Positions 51,970-59,790 of a DNA stretch of 64,000 nucleotides are shown here, in pieces. Both the position numbers and the translations under genes were made by a program. The notes under the pieces are model-generated. The model saw nothing but the letters and a program-made list of their open reading frames with translations. It searched no databases and was not told the DNA's origin. Source of the DNA: JAGLOK01 sp963676355 (GTDB lineage Bacteria > Bacillota > Clostridia > Christensenellales > UMGS416); assembly GCA_963676355.1 (NCBI GenBank), contig OY781093.1, forward strand, positions 868,001-932,000, read 5' to 3'. Within the stretch, counting starts at the first letter, position 1, and every line of letters begins with the position of its first letter.

Positions 51970-53928
51970 ATGGACGACAACAATGAATTTTTGAAAGGCT
52001 ATAAAAATCAAAAAAGCCCCGAACCTCAAAATTCGGTGGAAAACGATGAACCCAGTAAAGATAACAAGCCATCAGGTTCAGGGATGTCTTTTGAGGAAAA
52101 AACTAGCTTTCAAAAACAGACACCGCAGTATCCGCCGAAAAACTATTATCAGGGCAACAGAGGATACGGCAAGACTTCTAATACAAAAAATAAAATAGCT
52201 ATAGGGCTTACAGTTTTTTCGCTTTTGCTTATTGCAGTAATGATAATTGTTTTATCGGGCGGAAAAAAAATTGAAGTGCCTAATTTTCAGGGATGGCATA
52301 TAAATGACTTCATGCTGTGGGCAAGTGAAAATGAAGTGCTAACTCAGTTAGAAGAACAATACAACGATGATATAGAAGTGGATAAAATCATTTCCCAGGC
52401 AGTGGCTCAGGGAACAAAAATAAAAAAAGGTGAGTTTGTAAAAGTTTTTGTTTCGCTTGGTCCTGACATGAAGCGGGAGTTTGATTTGCCGGATATCATG
52501 AACATGTCCGTTGGTGAAATTGAAAACTGGGCTGAGATAAACCATATGAGTAAGGTTAGAATCACCAGCGAATTTAGTGCAAGCATTCCTCTTGGAAATG
52601 TAATTGAATATGAGATAAACGATAACACTGTTGTTGACAAAGTCAAAAGAAGCACTCCGATATATATTGTAGTATCAAAGGGTCCAGAGGCTGTAACTGC
52701 AAAAAAGATTACCATACCTGACTTTAAGACTATGGGTGTTTCGGAGACAGTTTTGTTTGCACAGGAAAATGGGCTTAACCTTACAATAGAAAAGCAGTAT
52801 GACGATTATGCACCTGAAAATAGCATTATAGCTCAAAGTCTTCCAAAGGATACTGAGGCTTATTCGGGAGATAATCTAAAAATCATTGTATCTCTTGGCA
52901 AGAAGACAACCATGATAAGCTTATATTCATTTTATAAAGATGAGGCCATACAAAAGGCGGCTCAGTTGGGTATAAGCTACTCTGTTTCTGAAAGATACTC
53001 GTCATCCAAAAAGGGAAGACTTATTTGGCAGAGTATAGAAGAAGGCACAGAGCTTAAAGATGACATGCATTTAGATCTTAGGTTTTCATTGGGAAGTCAG
53101 ATCTATATTGGAAATTATGTAGGATCACCAAAAAGCAGCATAGAAAAGTGGCTGTTGGATGAAAATGCACTGGGTGCAAGAGCGACTGTTAACTTTACCT
53201 ACAGCAAAAATGATGCAGCCCCTGGTACGATTATTTCTCAAAGCATTGCAGATACTTATATATACAGGGATAAGACTATTAATGTAGTGGTATCATCGGG
53301 CGAAATTATTTATTGTCCAGACTTTGTAGCACCATCGGGTTCTTCATATGAAGATGCTATAACTCGTGAAAAAGCTTTGGACATGGTTAAAGATATGGAT
53401 GTAACGCTTGTGTTTGTGGAAAGCGCAGCGTCCGGAAGGCTGGGCGGAGAAATTTGGTATCAAAGCATAGCGGCGGGTGCTGAAGTGAGCGCTGGTGCAA
53501 CTATTACATTAAAGTACAATCCAGTGGGATCAACAGTTATAGTTCCAAGCTTCTCGGGAAAAACGCAGTCTGAAGTGATGGCTATGCCTGAATATGGTAA
53601 GCTAAATGTAACATTTATAGAAGGCGACTATGATATAAATTATGCTGGTAAGGTGTACAGCCAATCAATAGCACAGGCCACAACAGTTGCGCAGGGCACA
53701 TCTATTACGCTATATGTAAGCCCTGAAACTACGGTTACAGTGCCGGATTTTGATGGAATGACAAAAGAAGAAGCAGAAAGCACATATGGTGATGATTTCA
53801 ACTTAGTTTTCCAGACAGAAGTAACAGCTGACGCTGCTTATATCGGAAAAGTTTTAAGACAGGATTTGACTGTGGGGAATTTGGTGGCAAAAGATAGCAC
53901 AGTGACTCTTACACTGGGTATAAGTTGA
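51970..53928 (+). CDS. Membrane-anchored protein with eight PASTA-like repeats, no kinase domain
   Basis: 652 aa. A disordered polar cytoplasmic segment (about 1-72, P/Q/K/S-rich), one TM helix (about 74-94), then eight consecutive 62-75-residue PASTA-like units. Most end with a VSLGP/VSKGP/VSPE-type strand and contain the Q(S/A)...G motif. PASTA units bind peptidoglycan fragments or lipid II in PrkC/StkP kinases; here there is no kinase. GGAG is best spaced for the ATG at 51970 (the ATG at 51967 is also possible). Follows the ABC exporter by 67 bp. A cell-wall-associated structural or sensory role is inferred. Confidence 0.85.
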   Translation: MDDNNEFLKGYKNQKSPEPQNSVENDEPSKDNKPSGSGMSFEEKTSFQKQTPQYPPKNYYQGNRGYGKTSNTKNKIAIGLTVFSLLLIAVMIIVLSGGKKIEVPNFQGWHINDFMLWASENEVLTQLEEQYNDDIEVDKIISQAVAQGTKIKKGEFVKVFVSLGPDMKREFDLPDIMNMSVGEIENWAEINHMSKVRITSEFSASIPLGNVIEYEINDNTVVDKVKRSTPIYIVVSKGPEAVTAKKITIPDFKTMGVSETVLFAQENGLNLTIEKQYDDYAPENSIIAQSLPKDTEAYSGDNLKIIVSLGKKTTMISLYSFYKDEAIQKAAQLGISYSVSERYSSSKKGRLIWQSIEEGTELKDDMHLDLRFSLGSQIYIGNYVGSPKSSIEKWLLDENALGARATVNFTYSKNDAAPGTIISQSIADTYIYRDKTINVVVSSGEIIYCPDFVAPSGSSYEDAITREKALDMVKDMDVTLVFVESAASGRLGGEIWYQSIAAGAEVSAGATITLKYNPVGSTVIVPSFSGKTQSEVMAMPEYGKLNVTFIEGDYDINYAGKVYSQSIAQATTVAQGTSITLYVSPETTVTVPDFDGMTKEEAESTYGDDFNLVFQTEVTADAAYIGKVLRQDLTVGNLVAKDSTVTLTLGIS

Positions 53929-53998
53929 CAAAAAATGAGTTTACATGGCCGATTAGATGATATATAATAAAAAAGCTTTAGTCGGCCTCAAATATTCT

Positions 53999-54027
53999 TG
54001 ACAATAACGAGAAAAAGTGATAGATTA
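53999..54027 (+). promoter_or_regulatory. Promoter upstream of rpmG-secE-nusG
   Basis: TTGACA (53999-54004), 17 bp, TAGATT (54022-54027). Start expected near 54034, directly at the foot of a terminator-like hairpin. Confidence 0.7.
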
Positions 54028-54034
54028 TATAAGG

Positions 54035-54069
54035 TGTCTGAAGACCCGAGTCGGGAGGCACTTTTTTTA
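54035..54069 (+). terminator. Hairpin with T-run at the very 5' end of the rpmG transcript (possible attenuator)
   Basis: GTGTCT (54035-54040) pairs with AGGCAC (54057-54062), with CCCGA/TCGGG inside, followed by seven T. It sits between the -10 box and rpmG, so it would terminate after about 35 nt unless regulated. It could instead end a short transcript from upstream. Confidence 0.6.
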
Positions 54070-54140
54070 ATGGATGTATAAGCCGAAAAACACTGATTTT
54101 TAGGCATAAATCTAAAAAAACGACCACATGGGAGGGAATC

Positions 54141-54290
54141 ATGAGAGTCAGCGTAACATTAGCGTGCACAGAGTGCAAACAACGCAACTATGATACAAAG
54201 AAGAATCGCAAGAACACAGCTGATAGGATTGAGCTGAAAAAGTATTGCCGTTTTTGCAAACAGCATACAATGCATCGCGAAACTAAATAA
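54141..54290 (+). CDS. rpmG: 50S ribosomal protein L33
   Basis: 49 aa: begins MRVSVTLACTECKQRNY and ends YCRFCKQHTMHRETK, with the two CxxC knuckles (CTEC, CRFC) of a zinc-binding L33. GGGAGGGAATC precedes the ATG. Located just before secE and nusG, as in most Firmicutes. The zinc-type sequence suggests expression under zinc-replete conditions if paralogues exist elsewhere. Confidence 0.97.
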   Translation: MRVSVTLACTECKQRNYDTKKNRKNTADRIELKKYCRFCKQHTMHRETK

Positions 54291-54305
54291 TTAGGAGAAT
54301 TGAAG

Positions 54306-54572
54306 ATGGCGAAAAAAGAGAGCAAACCAGCCAAGAAAAACTCGAAAAAGCCTGCTAAAAAAAGCGATAAGAAGAAAATTAATGTCTTTAAGAGAATTGG
54401 TAAATTCTTCAAAGATGTTGTTTCTGAGCTTAAAAAAGTTACATGGCCTAGTCGCAAAAATTTGATTTCCTATACTATAGCAGTTTTGATTTTTGTTGCA
54501 ATAATGATGTTAGTGGTATATGCAATTGATACTGGCATGATTAAGTTTGTTGAAGCAGTATTCGGAAAATAA
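54306..54572 (+). CDS. secE: Preprotein translocase subunit SecE
   Basis: 88 aa. A lysine-rich N-terminal tail, then the amphipathic helix FFKDVVSELKKVTWPSRKNL (the hallmark VxxELKKVxWPSRxE) and a single TM helix (about residues 59-80). Stabilises SecY in the translocon; works with the SecA encoded at 37400-40213. The ATG at 54306 is chosen; AGGAG lies 9 bp upstream, and a TTG at 54300 is too close. Confidence 0.96.
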   Translation: MAKKESKPAKKNSKKPAKKSDKKKINVFKRIGKFFKDVVSELKKVTWPSRKNLISYTIAVLIFVAIMMLVVYAIDTGMIKFVEAVFGK

Positions 54573-54584
54573 GGAGGTGCGTTG

Positions 54585-55232
54585 ATGTCTGATAAGGACG
54601 ATATAATGGAAAACATACAAGAGCCTGAAAAAGATACGTCTGAAGTGTCCGAGACTGAAAAGCCAGCTGGCGAAGAAGCGGATAAGTCGGACAGCTCAAG
54701 CACCAAAAAAGATGGTTCTGATGAAGCTAACTGGTATGTAGTTCATACTTATTCAGGATATGAAAACAAGGTTAAGGTTAATTTGGAAAAATCCATAGAA
54801 AACCAAGGTCTTGAAGATTTAATATACGAGATAAAAGTTCCAATGGAAGAAATAGTCGAAGTGCGCAATGGACAAAAGAAGTTGCGACAGTCGAAAGTTT
54901 TCCCGGGATATGTCATGGTCAAAATGGTTATGACAGATAAAAGCTGGTATATAGTGAGAAACACACGCGGAGTTACGGGCTTTGTTGGCCCAGGTTCAAA
55001 ACCCATTCCGCTTACAGATGAAGAAGTGGTCACCATGGGTATGGAACGCATACCGATTAAGCGCGAGTTTGAAGTGGGCGATCATGTAAGAGTAACAAAT
55101 GGAGCTTTGGAAAACTTTATTGGAGTTGTTCAGGAAGTCAGTATGGAACAACAGAGGGTAAAAATATCCGTTTCCATGTTTGGGCGAGATACACCTGTGG
55201 AATTGGAATTTTTCCAAGTTAAAAAGATTTAG
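54585..55232 (+). CDS. nusG: Transcription termination/antitermination factor NusG
   Basis: 215 aa. An acidic N-terminal extension of about 45 residues (rich in E/D/S) precedes the NGN domain, which starts WYVVHTYSGYENKVK and contains VFPGYVMVKM and NTRGVTGFVG. The C-terminal KOW domain has FEVGDHVRVTNGALENFIGV. It links RNA polymerase to Rho or ribosomes. AAGGAGGTG precedes the ATG at 54585. The acidic extension is longer than in Bacillus NusG. Confidence 0.96.
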   Translation: MSDKDDIMENIQEPEKDTSEVSETEKPAGEEADKSDSSSTKKDGSDEANWYVVHTYSGYENKVKVNLEKSIENQGLEDLIYEIKVPMEEIVEVRNGQKKLRQSKVFPGYVMVKMVMTDKSWYIVRNTRGVTGFVGPGSKPIPLTDEEVVTMGMERIPIKREFEVGDHVRVTNGALENFIGVVQEVSMEQQRVKISVSMFGRDTPVELEFFQVKKI

Positions 55233-55259
55233 CCAATTGCCGCTTATGCGGTTTGGATA

Positions 55260-55287
55260 GTGGGAGGGTTAATACCCGCTTCACCAC
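55260..55287 (+). promoter_or_regulatory. Conserved leader motif before rplK
   Basis: GTGGGAGG ... CCGCTTCACCAC (28 nt). GTGG/CCAC close a small hairpin just before the rplK ribosome site. A near copy precedes rplA (55762-55787). Position suggests translational control, but no published name is claimed. Confidence 0.5.
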
Positions 55288-55309
55288 AAAATTATGGAGG
55301 TACAAAAAA

Positions 55310-55735
55310 ATGGCCAAGAAGGTTATGGCATTAGTCAAGTTGCAGGTTCCGGCAGGAAAAGCTTCCCCGGCACCACCGATAGGTCCTGCTCTAGGACAGC
55401 ACGGTGTAAACATCATGGGCTTTTGCAAAGAATTCAATGCACGCACAGCACATCAGGCAGGGCTTATAATTCCTGTTGTACTGACGGTTTATCAGGACCG
55501 TTCCTTCAGCTTTATCACAAAGACACCGCCGGCTGCGGTTCTTATCAAAAAAGCTTGCGGAATAGAAAGCGGTTCAGGAGAGCCTCACATCAACAAGGTG
55601 GCTACCATCACAAGAGCACAGCTTCAGGAGATAGCCGAGCTTAAAATGCCTGACTTGAACGCAGCATCAGTTGAAACTGCTATTTCTATGATAGCGGGAA
55701 CTGCGCGTTCGATGGGCGTAACTGTAAAAGACTGA
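55310..55735 (+). CDS. rplK: 50S ribosomal protein L11
   Basis: 141 aa. KLQVPAGKASPAPPIGPALG with the loop that contacts thiostrepton and EF-G, and the C-terminal RNA-binding domain (ITRAQLQEIAELKMPDLNAA, IAGTARSMGVTVKD). Start fixed by ATGGAGG before the ATG at 55310. The open frame extends 19 codons upstream, but only through the leader. Part of nusG-rplK-rplA. Confidence 0.98.
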   Translation: MAKKVMALVKLQVPAGKASPAPPIGPALGQHGVNIMGFCKEFNARTAHQAGLIIPVVLTVYQDRSFSFITKTPPAAVLIKKACGIESGSGEPHINKVATITRAQLQEIAELKMPDLNAASVETAISMIAGTARSMGVTVKD

Positions 55736-55761
55736 ATAAAAGAACAAACTTTATAACAATT

Positions 55762-55787
55762 GTGGGAGGCATGGCCGCTTGCACCAC
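55762..55787 (+). promoter_or_regulatory. Conserved leader motif before rplA (copy of the rplK motif)
   Basis: GTGGGAGGC ... GCCGCTTGCACCAC (26 nt), matching the element at 55260-55287 in both flanks and followed by AAGGAGG. It may resemble the L1 target in rRNA; this is inference. Confidence 0.5.
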
Positions 55788-55801
55788 AAGGAGGTTTTAA
55801 G

Positions 55802-56500
55802 ATGAAACGAGGAAAAAGATATCAGGATTCTGAAAAGCTTATTGAAAAATCAAAGTTTTATGATCCTGCAGAAGCACTTGCGCTTGTAGAAAAAACAGCA
55901 AACGCAAAGTTTGATGAAACAATCGAAGTTTCTGTACGCTTGGGCGTTGATCCAAGACATGCAGACCAACAGGTTCGCGGTACAGTTATCCTTCCAAACG
56001 GAACGGGTAAAAATGTTCGCGTATTAGTATTTGCGGATGGCGAAGCAGCTAAAGAAGCCGAAGAAGCCGGTGCAGATTTTGTTGGCGCAGAAGATATGGT
56101 TGAAAAAATCCAGAAAGAAAACTGGTTTGATTTTGACGTAATCGTAGCAGCACCAAACATGATGCGCTTTGTAGGTCGCTTGGGACGCGTATTAGGACCA
56201 AAAGGCCTCATGCCTAACCCGAAGTCAGGAACAGTTACTCCTAATGTAGGCGCAGCTGTAAAAGACATCAAAGCTGGTAAAGTTGAATATCGTGTTGATA
56301 AGGCAGCAATTGCCCATGTAATAATCGGCAAAGCTTCATTTGGAGCAGAAAAGCTTAATGAGAACCTTAAGACACTTATGGACGCTATTGTTCGAGCAAG
56401 ACCGTCTTCAGCTAAGGGCACTTACATGAAATCAGTTGTGGTTTCATCTACAATGGGCCCCGGTGTAAGAATTAGCACATCAGCTTTTATGAACAAATAA
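55802..56500 (+). CDS. rplA: 50S ribosomal protein L1
   Basis: 232 aa. Two-domain L1: GKRYQDSEKLIEKSKFYDPA at the start, FDETIEVSVRLGVDPRHADQ, GRVLGPKGLMPNPKSGTVT (signature) and the final PGVRISTSAF. Binds the L1 stalk of 23S rRNA and often represses its own operon. AAGGAGGTTTTAAG precedes the ATG. Confidence 0.98.
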   Translation: MKRGKRYQDSEKLIEKSKFYDPAEALALVEKTANAKFDETIEVSVRLGVDPRHADQQVRGTVILPNGTGKNVRVLVFADGEAAKEAEEAGADFVGAEDMVEKIQKENWFDFDVIVAAPNMMRFVGRLGRVLGPKGLMPNPKSGTVTPNVGAAVKDIKAGKVEYRVDKAAIAHVIIGKASFGAEKLNENLKTLMDAIVRARPSSAKGTYMKSVVVSSTMGPGVRISTSAFMNK

Positions 56501-56504
56501 AAAG

Positions 56505-56533
56505 TTGACAATTTGCTACTAATGTAGTAAGTT
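56505..56533 (+). promoter_or_regulatory. Promoter of rplJ-rplL
   Basis: TTGACA (56505-56510), 17 bp, TAAGTT (56528-56533). Start expected near 56540, at the foot of the L10 leader. Confidence 0.65.
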
Positions 56534-56540
56534 GTTATAG

Positions 56541-56664
56541 CAATAAAAGTTAATAGCATTTATCAGCCAAAGACAGCAGGTGCGTGAGCTTAATTTCCTG
56601 CCGAGGTTAACGCTAATATGTTTAGTATTATAACCCTGCGCTGAAATAAGTGCGGGGTTTTATT
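56541..56664 (+). ncRNA. Ribosomal protein L10 leader with terminator
   Basis: GTTAA ... TTAAC closes a structure with internal GCAGG (56575-56579) / CCTGC and the kink-turn-like GCCAAAGACAGCAGG region known from L10 leaders. A terminator follows: ACCCTGCGCT, GAAATA loop, AGTGCGGGGT, then a T run to about 56664. L10-L12 binding would favour termination and limit rplJ-rplL expression. Confidence 0.88.
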
Positions 56665-56697
56665 TAAAATCCCTCCTATTGACGGAAAGGAGTATAG

Positions 56698-57225
56698 ATG
56701 TCTGAAAATTTTGAAAAGAAGAAACTAGTAGTTGCTGAAGTTCAAGAGAAGCTTGATAAAGCCAAATCAGTTGTTCTTGTAGACTATATCGGACTGACAG
56801 TTGAAGAAGTCACAGAACTTCGTAACCAGTTCCGCGCTCAGGATGTTGAGTTTAAAGTTTATAAAAACGCAATGATAGGAAGAGCGGCTGATAATCTTGA
56901 AATGGAAGGCGTAAACGGAAAGATACCTGGACCTACTGCTTTGGCTCTGTCATATGATGATCCAACTGCAGGACCTAGAGTTATAACTGACTTTATCAAA
57001 AAGTTTAAAAAGACTGAGATTAAAATGGGTATCTTGGGCAAAGAAAACATGTCCGTTGAGCAGGTTAAAGCACTGGCTGATGTACCAAACAAGGAAACAT
57101 CAATTTCAATGCTAATGTCTGTGATGAACGGTCCTGTACGCAATTTTGCTTCAGTACTTAACGCAGTACCGCGTTCGCTTGTTATAGCATTAAACGCAGT
57201 AAAAGAACAAAAAGAAAGCGCATAA
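56698..57225 (+). CDS. rplJ: 50S ribosomal protein L10
   Basis: 175 aa. Base of the L7/L12 stalk. LDKAKSVVLVDYIGLTVEEV, FRAQDVEFKVYKNAM (normally KNxL), GPTALALSYDDPTAGPRVI and the C-terminal helix VLNAVPRSLVIALNAVKEQK that binds L7/L12 dimers. AAGGAG precedes the ATG. Regulated by the upstream L10 leader. Confidence 0.97.
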   Translation: MSENFEKKKLVVAEVQEKLDKAKSVVLVDYIGLTVEEVTELRNQFRAQDVEFKVYKNAMIGRAADNLEMEGVNGKIPGPTALALSYDDPTAGPRVITDFIKKFKKTEIKMGILGKENMSVEQVKALADVPNKETSISMLMSVMNGPVRNFASVLNAVPRSLVIALNAVKEQKESA

Positions 57226-57274
57226 GCTTTTAAAAAATTCAAAAAATGAACCTTAATTTATGGAGGAAATAAAA

Positions 57275-57655
57275 ATGGCATTAACTAAAGACCAAATCAT
57301 CGAAGGCATTAAAGAAATGAACGTACTCGAGCTTTCAGAGCTTGTTAAAGAACTTGAAGACGTATTCGGCGTATCAGCAGCAGCACCTGTAGCGGTAGCA
57401 GCAGCAGGCCCAGCAGCAGGCGCAGCAGAAGCAGCAGAAGAGCAGACAGAATTTGACGTAGTTCTTACTGAAGTTGGCCCACAGAAGATTAAAGTTATCA
57501 AAGTGGTTCGTGAGCTCACAGGACTTGGACTCAAAGAAGCTAAAGCTGTTGTTGACGGTGCACCAGGAAAAGTTAAAGAAGGTATCGGCAAAGAAGAAGC
57601 AGAAGAAATCAAAAAACAGCTTGAAGAAGTTGAAGCAAAAGTTGAAGTTAAATAA
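57275..57655 (+). CDS. rplL: 50S ribosomal protein L7/L12
   Basis: 126 aa. The N-terminal dimerisation helix (LTKDQIIEGIKEMNVLELSE), an alanine-rich hinge (about residues 38-55) and the C-terminal factor-binding domain (EFDVVLTEVGPQKIKVIKVV, LGLKEAKAVVDGAPGKVKEG). GGAGG lies before the ATG. Followed by a strong terminator; rpoB, its usual downstream neighbour, is not here. Confidence 0.98.
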   Translation: MALTKDQIIEGIKEMNVLELSELVKELEDVFGVSAAAPVAVAAAGPAAGAAEAAEEQTEFDVVLTEVGPQKIKVIKVVRELTGLGLKEAKAVVDGAPGKVKEGIGKEEAEEIKKQLEEVEAKVEVK

Positions 57656-57672
57656 TAAACTGATTCTTATAG

Positions 57673-57703
57673 AAACAGCCTCGAGAAATCGGGGCTGTTT
57701 TTT
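57673..57703 (+). terminator. Terminator of rplJ-rplL
   Basis: AAACAGCC (57673-57680) pairs with GGCTGTTT (57693-57700), with CGA/TCG-type inner pairing, then T residues. Confidence 0.9.
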
Positions 57704-57720
57704 ATGCTTTATTTAATTAT

Positions 57721-58380
57721 TTATTCTAAATAGTTTATTAACAAATTAGAAATCAACTCATATGCCTCATCGGTAAGATGTAGGCTATCCACAGTATACT
57801 CTAGCTTCAGCTCGTTGTTTTCGTTTTTTAAAAGAGGGGCAATATCAATGAATTCTACATCGTTCTCATCTGCTAAGTCATTAAGCATAACATTTAGATC
57901 ATCCACTATATTATTAATATCACCGCTTAATATGGGATGCCATGTTTCAAAGTCGGAAACATTCATTGGATATACTGAAATTAGATAAATTTCTGCTTTG
58001 GGGCAGTTATCTTGTATATCCAAAATGATAGAGCCTATGCGATCGGCTATATCCTCGTTAGTTCTGCCGTAGCCCACATCGTTTATGCCCAGTAATATAA
58101 AGACCTTATAGGGATTATATTCTATTACATCGCTTTCTAAGCGTTCGTGGGCTTGGTCTGTCCTATCGCCCCATACTCCGCTGTTAATTATGTGATAGTC
58201 AGGAAAATAAGCTATGAGGTTATATGACGATGTGATGGAGTCTCCGAGAAAAACTATCCTATCTGATGGTTCTTTTACCTCTTTTTTTGTACAGCCAAAG
58301 CAAAAAAGCATTGTCATCATTAAAAATAAGATGACAATGCTTTTAATTATTGAACTTTTATTATTAATCTTCAACATCAA
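57721..58380 (-). CDS. SGNH/GDSL-family hydrolase lipoprotein
   Basis: 219 aa. Signal peptide with lipobox FGC (Cys about residue 29), so it is anchored to the outer face of the membrane. SGNH blocks: IVFLGDSIT (Ser), a Gly in NSGVWGDR, LLGINDVGYG (Asn) and DSLHLTDEAY near the end (Asp/His). Likely an esterase or acetyl-hydrolase acting on carbohydrate or lipid at the cell surface. Its start overlaps the end of the MFS gene by 17 bp, so the pair is coupled. Confidence 0.9.
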   Translation of the reverse strand: MMLKINNKSSIIKSIVILFLMMTMLFCFGCTKKEVKEPSDRIVFLGDSITSSYNLIAYFPDYHIINSGVWGDRTDQAHERLESDVIEYNPYKVFILLGINDVGYGRTNEDIADRIGSIILDIQDNCPKAEIYLISVYPMNVSDFETWHPILSGDINNIVDDLNVMLNDLADENDVEFIDIAPLLKNENNELKLEYTVDSLHLTDEAYELISNLLINYLE

Positions 58381-59674
58381 ATGATTCCAAAACAGATTTT
58401 GGCGGAATTGGTTTTGCGTCGCCGTGTTTTACCATCATCATTGTGATGAAAGCTAAGCCAATAAATAACGCTCCATATGGAAACAAGGTAAAATAACCAA
58501 CGTGTTCAAGGAAGTAACCTGAAAGGGTTGGTGTAATTATTTGTGCGGTCATTGAGAATGTATAGTAGTATCCTGTATATTTACCGACACTAGCATCTTT
58601 AGACATTTCTAAAACCATTGGAAGTGAGTTTACATTAATTAATGCCCAACCTAATCCAGCGAAACTGAATGAAATATACATTATTGGCGAAAAGGAGTTG
58701 TAAAATGTAGCGGTAGCAAAAACTGTAGTGAGGATAACTATTCCTGTAAGTATACTTTTCTTTCGTCCCATTTTTGTAGACAGAAATGCTACAGGAAGAA
58801 ACGCAATTGTAGCTGCAACAATTGCAACTAATAAAATATTAGAAGCTTGTGATTCCGACATACCAAGTTGGACTAAAGAATATTTTGAAAAAGCAGTAGT
58901 AATCGCATTGTAGCCAATAAACCATAGTGCTATTGAAGCAAGGATTAACCACATGCTTTTGCGAACATCTTTAGGCAGTTCACTTTCTTCGGTTGCTAAG
59001 GCATCAATATCTTTTACTTCGTCATCGATTCCCATTGCCTTACTGTCTCTATGCATTTTTTTAACAAGCTTTGGTTCTTTAACTGTTAAAACCAAGATAA
59101 TCATACCGATAAACATAATTATTGCGGTAGTTATAAATATTGGCCAATAGTTTCCCTCTGAGGTAGAAGCAAAGTAGCTATTAAGGCCCAGTATCATAGC
59201 TCCGCCTACAGCACCCATAAGGTTAATGATTGCATTGCCTTTTGACCTAAGTGGTTTTGGTGTTATATCTGGCATTAGTGCCACAGCCGGAGAGCGGTAT
59301 GTTGCCATTGCTATTAGAAGTATCGCTAAGACAATAACAAACAATGTTATGCTTTTTATCTCTGCAGCAAATGGAATGAATAGCATAAGTGCTATTGCTA
59401 AAAGAGTACCTATTATAATATAAGGCATTCGCCGTCCGATTTTTGTATGAGTTTTATCAGAAAGAGCGCCGAATACAGGTATTAAAAGCAATGCTACAAT
59501 ATTATCCAGTGACATTAAAAAACCTGCAAAAGTATCACCAATTTCAAACGTGTTTTTAAGTATTAGGGGAATTTTGAAATCATACATCTGCCAGAATGCT
59601 GAAATTGTCATAAAACCAAGTCCAACAAGCAGGGTCGTGCCGTAGTTTAGTCTGCCTATTTTTTGCTTTGTCAT
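58364..59674 (-). CDS. Major facilitator superfamily sugar-type transporter
   Basis: 436 aa with about 12 TM helices. The N-terminus FWQMYDFKIPLIL, the loop GALSDKTHTKIGRRMPYIII (MFS loop 2-3 motif) and the central cytoplasmic loop (about 195-240) point to the GPH/SLC45-like sugar transporters. It shares an operon with an SGNH hydrolase, which could release the transported sugar outside the cell. Substrate unknown. GAGGTATTTT precedes the ATG. Confidence 0.87.
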   Translation of the reverse strand: MTKQKIGRLNYGTTLLVGLGFMTISAFWQMYDFKIPLILKNTFEIGDTFAGFLMSLDNIVALLLIPVFGALSDKTHTKIGRRMPYIIIGTLLAIALMLFIPFAAEIKSITLFVIVLAILLIAMATYRSPAVALMPDITPKPLRSKGNAIINLMGAVGGAMILGLNSYFASTSEGNYWPIFITTAIIMFIGMIILVLTVKEPKLVKKMHRDSKAMGIDDEVKDIDALATEESELPKDVRKSMWLILASIALWFIGYNAITTAFSKYSLVQLGMSESQASNILLVAIVAATIAFLPVAFLSTKMGRKKSILTGIVILTTVFATATFYNSFSPIMYISFSFAGLGWALINVNSLPMVLEMSKDASVGKYTGYYYTFSMTAQIITPTLSGYFLEHVGYFTLFPYGALFIGLAFITMMMVKHGDAKPIPPKSVLESFDVED

Positions 59675-59790
59675 AAAATACCTCTTTAATATGGATTACT
59701 TAAATTATAGAATAGATAATAGATACATTACAATCTTTATTTGTAAATTGTATTATTATTATGTAAAAAAACCAAATGAGGTGAAATTTG

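Noticed and set aside
55858..56421. 187-codon minus-strand frame
   Set aside because: Shadow of rplA; no ribosome site and low-complexity residues.
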